Origin: an uncultured Draconibacterium sp.
GTDB taxonomy: Bacteria > Bacteroidota > Bacteroidia > Bacteroidales > Prolixibacteraceae
Reading direction: 5' to 3'
Length of the DNA stretch: 64,000 bases
NCBI RefSeq assembly: GCF_963675065.1
Contig: NZ_OY775906.1
Span: forward strand, 2,458,001 to 2,522,000
Shown: positions 51,328 through 61,134 of the stretch, in pieces
Layout of the letters: the number at the start of each line of letters is the position of its first letter
Position numbering within the stretch: the stretch's first letter is position 1
Notes under the pieces: model-generated
What the model was told of the DNA's origin: nothing
What the model saw: only the letters and a program-made list of their open reading frames with translations
The model's database searches: none
Program-made: the position numbers and the translations under genes

Positions 51328-51434
51328 CTAGTCTTTAAGTACGACAACACCCTGTATGACAACACATTAAAATCACAAGACAAGATGGGGTTCCACCGTT
51401 TTGTTGGTGACTAATCCACCAAATGTCTAAAATT
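51294..51434. repeat. 15-bp perfect inverted repeat flanking 111 bp
   Basis: AATTTTAGACATTTG (51294-51308) and its exact reverse complement CAAATGTCTAAAATT (51420-51434). They lie in the gap between the GH43 start and the HTCS stop. They may be opposed regulator sites or the borders of a small invertible segment. No invertase gene is in the window. The rest of the 298-bp gap has no gene. Confidence 0.8.
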
Positions 51435-51493
51435 ATAAAGAGTAGCTATCATAATATTAGACGAAAGTGGCAGAAAATTTAATTCCTGGAATA

Positions 51494-54400
51494 TTATTCC
51501 AGAACCCTTGTTGGCGATTTACCAAAATGTTTTCTAAAGACGGTACTGAAATAGCCTACACTGCTAAATCCGCATAACTCACTAACTTCTGTAATCGAGT
51601 GTTTTTGAGAAGATAATAAATCATAAGCATGGTTTAGCCTTATTGTCCTTATAAATTCGATTGGTGATTGGTCGGTCAATGACTTTATTTTTTTATAAAG
51701 AAGCGAAGGACTTACATTCATTATGGCAGCAAATTCATTTTTAGAAAAATGGGGATTACCAATATTGTTATTTACAACCGCTATCATACGTTTTAGAAAC
51801 TTATCGTTCAATTCATTTTCCAAAATAACGGGTTCTTTACTTTCACTGGTCATTTTCATGGCTTTGTCCCTGATAATTTCGCGGTTTTTAAGAATTGTTT
51901 TTATTCTTTGCTGAAGTAAAGTAACGTCAAATGGTTTGGTTAAATAATCATCGGCTCCAAGTCCTAATCCGCGCATTTGTTGTGCTTTTCCGGCCAATGC
52001 CGTTAAAAGAATAACCGGTATATGCGCAGTCAGGAAATTTGATTTTACTTTTTCGCACAATTCAAAGCCGTCCATTTTCGGCATCATAATGTCAGAAACA
52101 ATCAGATCAGGGCTTTGCTTTTGTACTATTTTCCAAGCCTCCTCTCCATCTTCTGCGAGGTAAATATTAAATGAATCCTGCATAGCCGATTGAAGAAATT
52201 CTCTCAGGTAATCGTGATCTTCAACAATTAAAACCGTCATTTTATTCCCTCTCTTGTCAGCTAACTGCTTTTCGGTTGCAGGGTTAATTATTGATGATTT
52301 TAGAACATCTTTTTCAACCGATTGAGAATCCACTTCCTTATTTCGTACCACATTTTCTTTGGCAATAAATGGGATGGTAACTAAAAAGGTGGATCCAACA
52401 CCAGACTGACTGTAACAAGTGACTTTACCGCCGTGTAAGGAGACATAATTTTTCACTAATAGTAGTCCGATTCCCGAGCCAACTATTTTTGAATTGATTG
52501 CATTTTCGCCACGGTAATATTCCCTGAACAACATTTTCTGAGCCTTTTTGGTAATTCCAATTCCATGATCCTGAACTTCAAGGATCCATTTTGTTGACGC
52601 ACACCTGAGCTCGATATTTACTCGAGAATTCGGATTTGAATACTTTATGGCGTTGGAAATAAGATTATCGACTACTTTCTGTATCATTCGTTCATCAACA
52701 GAAGTTTCGAATTTTTCGCAATTAGCCCTATAAATCAGATCAATACCTCTGCTTTTGGCATATGCCTCGAACATCATCACCCGGTCTTTTATTGTTTTAA
52801 CAATATCAACAAAGTTATATGCCACTCTTTCCCTACCGATATCTACTTTCTGGAAATCGAGCAATTGAGTCACCACCGTTGACAAGCGATGAACCTGTTC
52901 AGTTGCTAAATGAAGATAATTTGAACCTTTTTCGCTTAATCCTGACTCTTTGTTAAGTTCTTCAATTGGCCCGTTAACAAGGGTTAAGGAAGTACGAATA
53001 TCGTGTGCTGTATTTGCAAAGAACCTGATCTTTTCTTCCGAGTGCTTTTTCTTCAACAAATCGATGTAAAAATATACCCCGAAAATCCCCAAACCTACCA
53101 CAAAGAATATTACGAGAAGGATAAACCAGCTTGTTTTCCAGAACGGCGGAATGATTTGTACTTTAATCTCACGCTCGGCAATTACGCCTGTTAAAGAATT
53201 ATCGACCATACGAAGTTGGATGGTATAGGTTCCGTACGGAATATTTGAATAAGACAAAACCCGGTTATCAACAGGCTTGCTCCATTCCTGATCCAAACCA
53301 TTAATTTTCCATGAGAACTTCGCACCTGGAGAATTAACTCCAAGCGGTATTAGTTCCAAACTTATTGTATTCTGAAAATATTTGAGGCTAATTTCCTTTA
53401 ATTCATTAAGAGGTACATCCGGTTTCAAATCTTCAATATCTCGTATCGATCGTCCTGAAACGGATATATCCTGAACATATATACGTCCTTCTTCCGGGGT
53501 AAGCTTCAAATCATTAGGATTGAACATTAAAGCACCTTTATTGGAGCCCAGTACCAAATCGCCATTTTTTAAAATACAATGTGCATCCTGGTTAAAAGAA
53601 ACATTGTTAAGGTATAACAACGAGTTAAACGTTAATATGGTCTGGTCGGCTTCATTCAACCGGCATAAACCCAGTTCGGTACCTATCCAATAGTAACCAT
53701 TTGCGTAATCAATGCTACTTACAAAATTACTTGGAAGTCCGTTATCCGTTGTATAATAATGTGTTGATTTATTATTTAAATTGTAAAGAATTACGCCGTT
53801 ACCATTGGTTCCAATCCAAACCAAATCTTCGGAAATATACAGATCAGAAACAACAAAACCTTCAACCAATACTTCATGGCTACCATCAGTCTTATCAAAA
53901 AGTAACAATCCGTAGGTTGTTCCCATTAATAACTTATCAGAGCCGTATTCAGCAATAATATAAATTGTATAATCCGGATACGAAGTATAGGTGTCGGTGT
54001 TATTATTGTAGCGGATTAAATCTCCCCGTACACCACCAATCCATATATCCCCCTGCTGGTCTTCAATCATATTAAACACAAAATCGCCCGCAAAATCGCC
54101 CAATGTATTTTCCTGGCTTAAATGCCTTAGTTCTTTTCCGGTATTTCCATCCAGAATATAAATACCCGAGGAATAAGACCCGGCCCATATTCGTCCATTC
54201 GAATCCTGGCAAAGGGCCAGAAATACCTGGGCGTGCTGTTCCTTATTGTGGTAGAATGATTTCCATTTATTGGTTTTTGTGTTCCAATAGCTAACACCGT
54301 TATTGGTGGCAAACCAAAGATTTCCGTTCCTGTCTTCGAGTATACTGTTTACATCATTATTTACTAACGAGTTTACGTTATTAGCCATATGTGACACCTT

Positions 54401-55411
54401 AGTTACCGCAGAACTGCTTTCTTGATCAAAAAAAGAAACTCCTCCACTATAGGTGCAAATCCATACCCTATTATTTCTATCGCAGAAAATATCATAAACC
54501 CCATTACCTTTTAAGGAGTTCGGGTCATCTGCATCATCCTTATAAACGGCTAGTATTTCCTGCGTATTCTTATCAATTTCCCAAACACCTTGTCCGTCAA
54601 CACCAATCAGCAACGTTGATGATGAAATAGGACAAATTGCCTGAACCGGTTGACTAGGAATATTTTCCACAACAGTTAATTCTGCCTCGGTATTCTCTTT
54701 TCTCAGGCAATATAAACCATCGTTTAAGGTTCCTAACCACAAGGTATTTTTCTTTCGGTCGAACTCAATGTAAGAAAAAAACATATTTAGTTCTTCAGGG
54801 AAACTGTAATACACTTCAGAACTCAGCGTGTTAATATCAAAAACACCTATGTGTTCTTCAGTTCCATAGAAGAAACGATGATTATCTAACCATTCTAGAA
54901 AATGAATGTTCCGGTTATCAAAATAGGTACTCAGCCCTTCATTTTTACTGTAGCGCAACAAGCCGGAAGTACTTGCTTCCCATATTGTTTCGGCAGAATC
55001 AACCAGCATCTTATTCACCACCACATGAGGGTCTTTCACTTGCTTTGCGAGATTGGTTATAAGTTCAAACCGATCCTGAATATTGTTGTATATGAATAAC
55101 TGCCCGTTATTGGTATATAGATATAATTTCCCATTGGTATATTCCATCCGAACAGTGATAATGTCTTCGGTATCATAAGGTATTTGATAGGTTCTAATAT
55201 CATCTCTGGAATAGCGCACTATCCCAACTTTTGAAGAAATCCAGATAAAACCATCATCACCTTCACAAACCTGGTTGGTTTCGCGAATTGAAATACCGTA
55301 GTCTTCGTTCAGGTTGTAAAACTGGTTCGAATTCTTAGCTGTGATTACTCCTGATACACAATTAAGGAAAATGAAAACAAGCTGAAAAAAATAATATTTT
55401 CCAATATTCAT
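51494..55411 (-). CDS. Hybrid two-component system regulator (HTCS) of the xylan locus
   Basis: 1305 residues combining sensor kinase and response regulator. In order: signal/anchor helix (1-25); a periplasmic beta-propeller of about 14 Reg_prop-type repeats (40-690, e.g. DGFIWISSKVGIVRY, NGNLWFATNNGVSYW); a Y_Y_Y domain (about 700-775); and a transmembrane helix (about 783-810). Then come HisKA with phospho-His near 802-825 in FFANTAHDIRTSLTLV, HATPase_c (DNLISNAIKYS, GSGIGLLLVKNY), a receiver with phospho-Asp in IVSDIMMPKMDG (about 1108), and an AraC-type HTH (about 1205-1305). It senses a xylan fragment in the periplasm and activates locus transcription. It lies centrally, with operator-like repeats next to it. 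Confidence 0.97.
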   Translation of the reverse strand: MNIGKYYFFQLVFIFLNCVSGVITAKNSNQFYNLNEDYGISIRETNQVCEGDDGFIWISSKVGIVRYSRDDIRTYQIPYDTEDIITVRMEYTNGKLYLYTNNGQLFIYNNIQDRFELITNLAKQVKDPHVVVNKMLVDSAETIWEASTSGLLRYSKNEGLSTYFDNRNIHFLEWLDNHRFFYGTEEHIGVFDINTLSSEVYYSFPEELNMFFSYIEFDRKKNTLWLGTLNDGLYCLRKENTEAELTVVENIPSQPVQAICPISSSTLLIGVDGQGVWEIDKNTQEILAVYKDDADDPNSLKGNGVYDIFCDRNNRVWICTYSGGVSFFDQESSSAVTKVSHMANNVNSLVNNDVNSILEDRNGNLWFATNNGVSYWNTKTNKWKSFYHNKEQHAQVFLALCQDSNGRIWAGSYSSGIYILDGNTGKELRHLSQENTLGDFAGDFVFNMIEDQQGDIWIGGVRGDLIRYNNNTDTYTSYPDYTIYIIAEYGSDKLLMGTTYGLLLFDKTDGSHEVLVEGFVVSDLYISEDLVWIGTNGNGVILYNLNNKSTHYYTTDNGLPSNFVSSIDYANGYYWIGTELGLCRLNEADQTILTFNSLLYLNNVSFNQDAHCILKNGDLVLGSNKGALMFNPNDLKLTPEEGRIYVQDISVSGRSIRDIEDLKPDVPLNELKEISLKYFQNTISLELIPLGVNSPGAKFSWKINGLDQEWSKPVDNRVLSYSNIPYGTYTIQLRMVDNSLTGVIAEREIKVQIIPPFWKTSWFILLVIFFVVGLGIFGVYFYIDLLKKKHSEEKIRFFANTAHDIRTSLTLVNGPIEELNKESGLSEKGSNYLHLATEQVHRLSTVVTQLLDFQKVDIGRERVAYNFVDIVKTIKDRVMMFEAYAKSRGIDLIYRANCEKFETSVDERMIQKVVDNLISNAIKYSNPNSRVNIELRCASTKWILEVQDHGIGITKKAQKMLFREYYRGENAINSKIVGSGIGLLLVKNYVSLHGGKVTCYSQSGVGSTFLVTIPFIAKENVVRNKEVDSQSVEKDVLKSSIINPATEKQLADKRGNKMTVLIVEDHDYLREFLQSAMQDSFNIYLAEDGEEAWKIVQKQSPDLIVSDIMMPKMDGFELCEKVKSNFLTAHIPVILLTALAGKAQQMRGLGLGADDYLTKPFDVTLLQQRIKTILKNREIIRDKAMKMTSESKEPVILENELNDKFLKRMIAVVNNNIGNPHFSKNEFAAIMNVSPSLLYKKIKSLTDQSPIEFIRTIRLNHAYDLLSSQKHSITEVSELCGFSSVGYFSTVFRKHFGKSPTRVLE

Positions 55412-55587
55412 GATTTAGTTTTGATATTGAGAGGGAATATAGATATTTAAGAAGAATAAACAAAAAGGTGCTTGGCTATTTCATTCCAAAATAAAAATGC
55501 AATTCTATTTCATGGCACCTGGCTTCATTTTAATACATACCTCACTACCTGCATTTTAATCGATTTCAAATGGTATAACACGTAATC

Positions 55588-55616
55588 ATAAAAAAAGGAA
55601 GCTAAACTGCTTCCTC
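55588..55616 (-). terminator. Terminator after GH51
   Basis: Stem GGAAGC/GCTTCC (55597-55602 with 55609-55614). On the minus strand it is followed by a run of T (complement of the A-run at 55589-55596). It closes the right-hand GH operon, 29 bp past the GH51 stop. Confidence 0.85.
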
Positions 55617-55644
55617 TTTATAACTATCCAAAATCTATGCATTT

Positions 55645-57180
55645 TTATTTTAGTTGAACCAGCACAACCGATTTTGCCGGCAAATCAAAAGTAAGTTTAC
55701 CGTCTTTTGGTTTTGGTACGTTAAACTCCTTTAGGCTAACGGTTTCGTTTTTTCCAAAATCGTTAAAATCGTTTATATTCTGAGATGTGAGGATCTGTGC
55801 ACTCGCTGTTGATACTTCGTTTCCAGGCAGCGATAATTCAACATTTTCGCTCTCGTTAGGATTAAGGTTACATAGTGTAATTGAAATAACTCCATCTTTG
55901 GTAGATGCTGAGGCATTTACAGCCGGAACCGACTCCCCGTCCATTTCATACTTATCGGTTTTAAGGTTAGCAGGTATTAATGTCGCATCCTGGTGTACAC
56001 TATACATTTTAAATACATAATACGTTGGTGTTAACACCATTTCGTCGTCTTTGGTTAAAATAACCGATTGCAGTACGTTAATGGTTTGTGCTATGTTCGA
56101 CATTTTAACACGATCGGCATGATTATTAAAAATATTGAGGTTTATACCGGCAACCAGTGCATCGCGCATGGTACTTTGCTGATACAAAAATCCAGGATTG
56201 GTTCCGGGCTCCACATCAAACCAGTTTCCCCATTCGTCAACAATTAAACCAACACGTTTCTTCGGGTCGTATTTATCCATAATTGTTGAGTGTTTTTGGA
56301 TCAGTTCATCCATAAACAAGGTTTTGCTGAGTGTGGTAAACCATTCTTTTTCATCAAAGTCGGTAGCCGATCCTTTTTTAGCCCAGTTATGCGTAATGGT
56401 GTAATAGTGCAATGACAGACCTTGCATCAGGTTTCTTTTCTCCTGCATTTTTTTCATTAAAACCTCGGTCCAGTCATAGTCTACATCGCTGGCACCACAA
56501 GCAATTTTATAATCAGCTCCACGGCTATAGGTAGCGAAGTGTTTGTAAACATCGGCATAATACTCAGCAGTCATATTACCACCACAGCCCCAGTTTTCGT
56601 TTCCAATTCCCCAATACTTAACCTCCCATGGTTCTTCGCGTCCGTTTTTCTTTCTTAAATCAGTCATCGGGCTAATGTTCGACGATGTAACGTATTCAAT
56701 CCATTCCGAAGCTTCGCGAACAGTTCCCGATCCTACGTTCACATTGATATATGGTTCGGCTTTAATCAAATCACAAAAATCGAGAAATTCGTGTGTTCCA
56801 AAGCTGTTATCTTCGGTAACATTGCCCCAATGTACATTTACCATTGATGGGCGCTCTTCCCGTGGACCAATGCCGTCTCTCCAGTTGTAGGTATCGGCAA
56901 AACAACCTCCCGGCCAACGTAGCACAGGAATCTTCATATCGATTAGAGCACCGGTAACGTCATCTCTAAAACCTCGGGTGTTAGGGATTTCTGAGTCTTC
57001 GCCAACAAATATACCGCCATAGATACACCGGCCCAGGTGCTCGGCAAAATGTCCGTATATTTCTTTATTAATCTTTGTTTCAGCCTGATCAGCATACAAG
57101 GTAAGTTTGGTTTGGCCAAAGAGTACATTAGTTGTAAGTACTAACAAAACGGCCACTGCTAATTTCATTTTTGTCATCAT
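55645..57180 (-). CDS. GH51 alpha-L-arabinofuranosidase, exported
   Basis: 511 residues from the start at 57180, chosen because MMTKMKLAVAVLLVLTTNVLFGQ is a proper signal peptide; an in-frame start at 57219 adds 13 polar residues. The GH51 barrel has KINKEIYGHFAEHLGRCIYGG, RWPGGCFADTYNWRDGIGP, the acid/base Glu in WGIGNENWGCGG (about 194), and the nucleophile in LIVDEWGNWFD (about 313). A C-terminal beta-sandwich follows (about 395-511). It would remove arabinofuranose from arabinoxylan fragments in the periplasm. It follows GH8 by a few bases and ends at a terminator. Confidence 0.95.
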   Translation of the reverse strand: MMTKMKLAVAVLLVLTTNVLFGQTKLTLYADQAETKINKEIYGHFAEHLGRCIYGGIFVGEDSEIPNTRGFRDDVTGALIDMKIPVLRWPGGCFADTYNWRDGIGPREERPSMVNVHWGNVTEDNSFGTHEFLDFCDLIKAEPYINVNVGSGTVREASEWIEYVTSSNISPMTDLRKKNGREEPWEVKYWGIGNENWGCGGNMTAEYYADVYKHFATYSRGADYKIACGASDVDYDWTEVLMKKMQEKRNLMQGLSLHYYTITHNWAKKGSATDFDEKEWFTTLSKTLFMDELIQKHSTIMDKYDPKKRVGLIVDEWGNWFDVEPGTNPGFLYQQSTMRDALVAGINLNIFNNHADRVKMSNIAQTINVLQSVILTKDDEMVLTPTYYVFKMYSVHQDATLIPANLKTDKYEMDGESVPAVNASASTKDGVISITLCNLNPNESENVELSLPGNEVSTASAQILTSQNINDFNDFGKNETVSLKEFNVPKPKDGKLTFDLPAKSVVLVQLK

Positions 57181-57225
57181 TTGATATTTATTTTGTTGTT
57201 TCAATTCGAATTTAATCATTTTCCT

Positions 57226-58494
57226 TTATTGGTGCTCACCGGGTAAAATGGCCTGGTAATTTCCGCTCAGGTGCATTAAACTAAACAGGTACAGCAAACC
57301 ATCGTAATATGGGTCAAAGTATCCATCTTCGTATGGTTCCAGTTTTGCGTTCCAAAGTTTATGAACAAAGTCAAATTCAGGATCAACATCGTCAACAATC
57401 GAAAGCGTTGCCGAAGTAGATACCAATCCCAACGAATGCCGTAATTTTTTGAAACCACCTGCCTGAAGTATCCACTCCGGTTTTGTACCGTCGGGGTTGT
57501 ACTGATCGACAAAATCATTAATTCCCTCCGAACGTAAAAATCCCTGGAACCGACCGGCATAATCCTCTTGCCAGTTTTTGTCTTTACCAAACCAAATGTA
57601 GTCCATGGCAATGTTCATGGGGACCCGCCACGAGTCGTAGCGAAACGCCTGAGGCATCCAGCGTGCATCGTGTTTCGAGCCATCAAAATTGGCATAATCG
57701 TAGTTCAATCCGGTTTCAGGATGACAGGCGCGATGTAGAAAAACCCGAGCGGTATCGGCACAATCGCGATAAAACTGCTCGTGTCCATCGTTGGCAAAAT
57801 CGGCCCAAACTTCCATAAATGCCGGCACATGATACGATGGATCTGTCCAGTTATAGCCATCACCTTCGGGAACAAAACTTATTTTTTTATGCTCGACGTT
57901 GATAATATGGTTTACTCTGTTCGAGCCATCTTTTTCCCACATGGCATCTAAAATACGGCGTGCTTCGGCGTAATAGTCAATTCCGGTATCGTTGCCCCAA
58001 AGGTTGGATGCAAACAACAGCGACGTTACAAAATACAGCTCGCCGTCTGAAGCCGAGCCTCCCGAGTTCTGTCGGTTGGTTTCCGGGTTAACGCTCCACG
58101 CAAAATAGCCTTCGCGCGCCCCTGACTGATGTTGCATATACTTTCTGGTCCATCGCCAAAGTTTATCAAATACTTCTTTTTTTTCAAACTGAACAGCCAC
58201 CATTAAGCCATACGAAAGGCCTTCGGTTCGTGCATCATTATTTTTAATATCCGAAACGTAAGCCAACGAATCTTCAACTTCGAAATAAATACGATTGGGC
58301 CCTTCAAACAGATCGTGATACGCTTTTTCCAATTTCTCATCAATATCTTTCTGAGCATACCCGGCTTCGGCAAAAAGGTTTCGGTAGTCCCCTGTATAAT
58401 AAGCTCCTTGTTTTATTTCTTGCTGCTGTCCGAATATATTGGTTGCCGGTACCAGCAGCATCAACGTAAGAAAGAAACAAAGAGTTCTTCTCAT
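57226..58494 (-). CDS. GH8 reducing-end xylose-releasing exo-oligoxylanase-like enzyme, exported
   Basis: 422 residues from the start at 58494 (MRRTLCFFLTLMLLVPATNIFGQ signal peptide); a start at 58530 adds 12 residues. The (alpha/alpha)6 barrel of GH8 shows the general acid Glu in NDARTEGLSYGLMVAV and the Asp of the GSASDGELYFVTSLLFAS block. Repeated aromatic segments (GYFAWSVNP, GYNWTDPSYHVPAFMEVW) line the cleft. In xylan loci GH8 members are usually Rex enzymes that cut xylose from reducing ends; an endo-xylanase role is possible. The gap upstream to GH95 is about 100 bp without features. Confidence 0.9.
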   Translation of the reverse strand: MRRTLCFFLTLMLLVPATNIFGQQQEIKQGAYYTGDYRNLFAEAGYAQKDIDEKLEKAYHDLFEGPNRIYFEVEDSLAYVSDIKNNDARTEGLSYGLMVAVQFEKKEVFDKLWRWTRKYMQHQSGAREGYFAWSVNPETNRQNSGGSASDGELYFVTSLLFASNLWGNDTGIDYYAEARRILDAMWEKDGSNRVNHIINVEHKKISFVPEGDGYNWTDPSYHVPAFMEVWADFANDGHEQFYRDCADTARVFLHRACHPETGLNYDYANFDGSKHDARWMPQAFRYDSWRVPMNIAMDYIWFGKDKNWQEDYAGRFQGFLRSEGINDFVDQYNPDGTKPEWILQAGGFKKLRHSLGLVSTSATLSIVDDVDPEFDFVHKLWNAKLEPYEDGYFDPYYDGLLYLFSLMHLSGNYQAILPGEHQ

Positions 58495-58632
58495 TTTTTT
58501 ATTCCTAGTAGTTTTTATGTTGTAATTCATACGATTAAATAGTTTGATTCCAAAGGTTTAGTAGATTACTCGCAATTTCTGTTCATACTTCAGGTTATGA
58601 ATAACTTACGTCCCCGTTACATTATTTGTATT

Positions 58633-61080
58633 TTATAATTTCATAAGAAGAATTTCCTCTCCGGCAACTGTTTCCAAATCATACTCATACACTTTTTTCA
58701 ACTCCGGTAGTTTCACTTCTTCTGTATTTACTTTTGGCTCCATTATTTTTGGAATGGAATAAAATGGATTTGAATTTTCGCCGTTAGCTTCCTTCAACCC
58801 TTCACAAGTTAAAGGAACATAAGAGCGAATACGGCAATTTCCACCCTGTTTAGAGCGAACAACGGCTGTTTGTACTTCGCCATTCTCCCACTTAATGTCT
58901 ACTTCAAAACCACCACGAGCTCTTAATCCGCTCACCGATCCTTTACTCCATTTTGAGGGAAGTGCCGGAAGTAAGTGAATGGCTCCGTGCTGACTTTGCA
59001 TCAACATTTCGGCAATTCCTGCTGTGCAACCAAAGTTTCCGTCAATCTGGAACGGCGGGTGCGCATCAAACAGGTTCGGGTATGTACCACCGCTCATTCT
59101 TCGGCCACTACGCGCAACAGGTTTTAGCTGGTCGGTAATTAGTTTGTAGGCATGATCACCATCAAGCAAACGTGCCCAAAGATTTACTTTCCATCCCATC
59201 GACCAACCGGTTGATTCGTCGCCACGGGCTACCAACGAAGTGCGTGCTGCCTCAAAGAATTCGGGCGAATGATAAGGCGATATTTGGTTGGAAGGGTAAA
59301 GTCCAAACAAATGCGATATATGCCTGTGATGATCGTTTGGATTATCCCAATCGTACATCCACTCTTGCAATTGTCCCCAGTTTCCAATTTGCATGGGTGG
59401 CAACTTTTTTATGGTGGCCTTAATTTTTTCCACCAGGGCTGAATCAGTTTCTAAAATCTCAGCGGCTTTAACAGTAATCGAAAACAAATCGAAAAGCAGC
59501 TGGTTATCCATGGTTGTTCCGGCTGCAATGTTTGATCCGTGGCCTGCCGGAGTATTTTCGGGTGAAACGGAAGGGGAAACAACCAGCCATCCGTTTTCGG
59601 GTTCTTCAATCAAAAAATCGAGGAAAAACAATGTTGCTCCCTTCATGGCCGGATAAACGCTTTTCAGGTACTCTGTATCTCCGCTAAAAGCATACTTATC
59701 GTAAAGGTGCTGCGATAACCATGCACCTCCCATAATCCACATGCCCCAGGTAGCACCATCAATTGGCCCGTTAATACGCCAAATATCAGTATTATGGTGT
59801 AATACCCAGCCATTTGCTCCGTACATATCCTGCGCAGTTTTTTGGCCGGTTTCCGACAATTCCTTCACCATCTGAACCAGCGGTTCATTTAATTCGCTCA
59901 GGTTGGTAATTTCCGATGGCCAGTAATTCATCTCGGCATTAATGTTTACCGTGTATTTACTATCCCATGGTGGCATTAACTGGTCGTTCCAAATCCCCTG
60001 CAAATTGGCAGGCTGACCACCGGGGCGCGACGAGGAAATTAGCAAGTACCTTCCAAACTGAAAATAGAGCTCCACCAATTGCGGATCATCTGCCGTTGCA
60101 AATTCCTCCACCCGTACATCTGTCATTTTGTTTACCGATTCGGTTTCACCCAAATCAAGATCAACACGATTAAAATAGCTCTGGTAATCAGCAATATGAT
60201 CTCTTAACAAATCCTTGTATGATTTCTGGATGGCTGCCTGCAAATATTGGCTTGCGCGCTCGTTGGCATTCCCACTAATATCGTTGTAATTATTAAAGTT
60301 AGTGGCCATCGAAATAATAATGGTTGCCACTTTTGCGTCACTCACTGTCAGTACCGATTCATCGGCTGTTATTTCGCCACCATCATTTATTATTTTTACC
60401 CTGGTTTCGAATTCAACTGCACCTTTTACACCTTCATGACTACTAGTAACTCCTGTCATAACCAACTCCTTGTTTTCGTTGGTAGTAACCGTTACTTTTG
60501 AAGGCCGGTCAAGCGTTGCCGAAAAATTCAAGGCACCTGATTTATCAGCAGAAATATGGGCAACAATAACCTGGTCTGGGAAAGATGAAAATACTTCAGT
60601 TTTGTAGTTTACCTCGCCAACCTGGTAGCTTGTTGAAGCCACAGCCTTTTCCAGGTTTAATTCACGCGAATAATTGGTAACATTATTGTGCCCATCAAAA
60701 CTCAACTTCAGATTGCCTGCAGTTTGGTATGGCATTCCGTGTGATTTTTTTGTTATAAAATCACGATTAACGAGATCCTGTGCTTCTTTGTATTTTCCAT
60801 CGAAAATCAACTGACGCACTTTTTCCAACGATACTTTGGCATCCGGATTATCGTTTCGATTGGGTTGTCCGGCCCAGATCGTGTTCTCGTTTAACTGAAT
60901 AATTTCATTTTCAGGGTCTCCGTATATCATCGCCCCCAAACGGCCATTCCCAACCGGAAGTGCTTCAACCCATTGTTCAGCCGGCTTATCATAGCGCAGC
61001 TTAAGTAAAGTTTCGTCTTCGGGTTGTTGCTGTGCGCAGGCGCAAAAGGCAACGAATAGTAAAAATACAAATCTCTTCAT
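58633..61080 (-). CDS. GH95 alpha-L-fucosidase / alpha-L-galactosidase, lipoprotein-like
   Basis: 815 residues with the leader MKRFVFLLFVAFCACAQQ, a probable lipobox (CAC). The GH95 layout is an N-terminal beta domain (LRYDKPAEQWVEALPVGNGRLGAMIYG), an (alpha/alpha)6 barrel (PPWDSKYTVNINAEMNYWPSE, GATWGMWIMGGAWLSQHLYD) and a C-terminal beta domain. Family conservation is strong: YQTAGNLKLSF, GWSMGWKVNLWARL and NLFDAHPPFQIDGNFG. GH95 is best known for alpha-1,2-fucosidase, but in xylan loci a GH95 can act as alpha-L-galactosidase on complex xylan side chains, which fits this context. A small hairpin (61098-61115) lies just before its start. Confidence 0.93.
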   Translation of the reverse strand: MKRFVFLLFVAFCACAQQQPEDETLLKLRYDKPAEQWVEALPVGNGRLGAMIYGDPENEIIQLNENTIWAGQPNRNDNPDAKVSLEKVRQLIFDGKYKEAQDLVNRDFITKKSHGMPYQTAGNLKLSFDGHNNVTNYSRELNLEKAVASTSYQVGEVNYKTEVFSSFPDQVIVAHISADKSGALNFSATLDRPSKVTVTTNENKELVMTGVTSSHEGVKGAVEFETRVKIINDGGEITADESVLTVSDAKVATIIISMATNFNNYNDISGNANERASQYLQAAIQKSYKDLLRDHIADYQSYFNRVDLDLGETESVNKMTDVRVEEFATADDPQLVELYFQFGRYLLISSSRPGGQPANLQGIWNDQLMPPWDSKYTVNINAEMNYWPSEITNLSELNEPLVQMVKELSETGQKTAQDMYGANGWVLHHNTDIWRINGPIDGATWGMWIMGGAWLSQHLYDKYAFSGDTEYLKSVYPAMKGATLFFLDFLIEEPENGWLVVSPSVSPENTPAGHGSNIAAGTTMDNQLLFDLFSITVKAAEILETDSALVEKIKATIKKLPPMQIGNWGQLQEWMYDWDNPNDHHRHISHLFGLYPSNQISPYHSPEFFEAARTSLVARGDESTGWSMGWKVNLWARLLDGDHAYKLITDQLKPVARSGRRMSGGTYPNLFDAHPPFQIDGNFGCTAGIAEMLMQSQHGAIHLLPALPSKWSKGSVSGLRARGGFEVDIKWENGEVQTAVVRSKQGGNCRIRSYVPLTCEGLKEANGENSNPFYSIPKIMEPKVNTEEVKLPELKKVYEYDLETVAGEEILLMKL

Positions 61081-61134
61081 CTTTCCAGATTGTTAGCCCT
61101 CTTGTTGCTAAGAGGAAATTCTCCTTGATCTATT

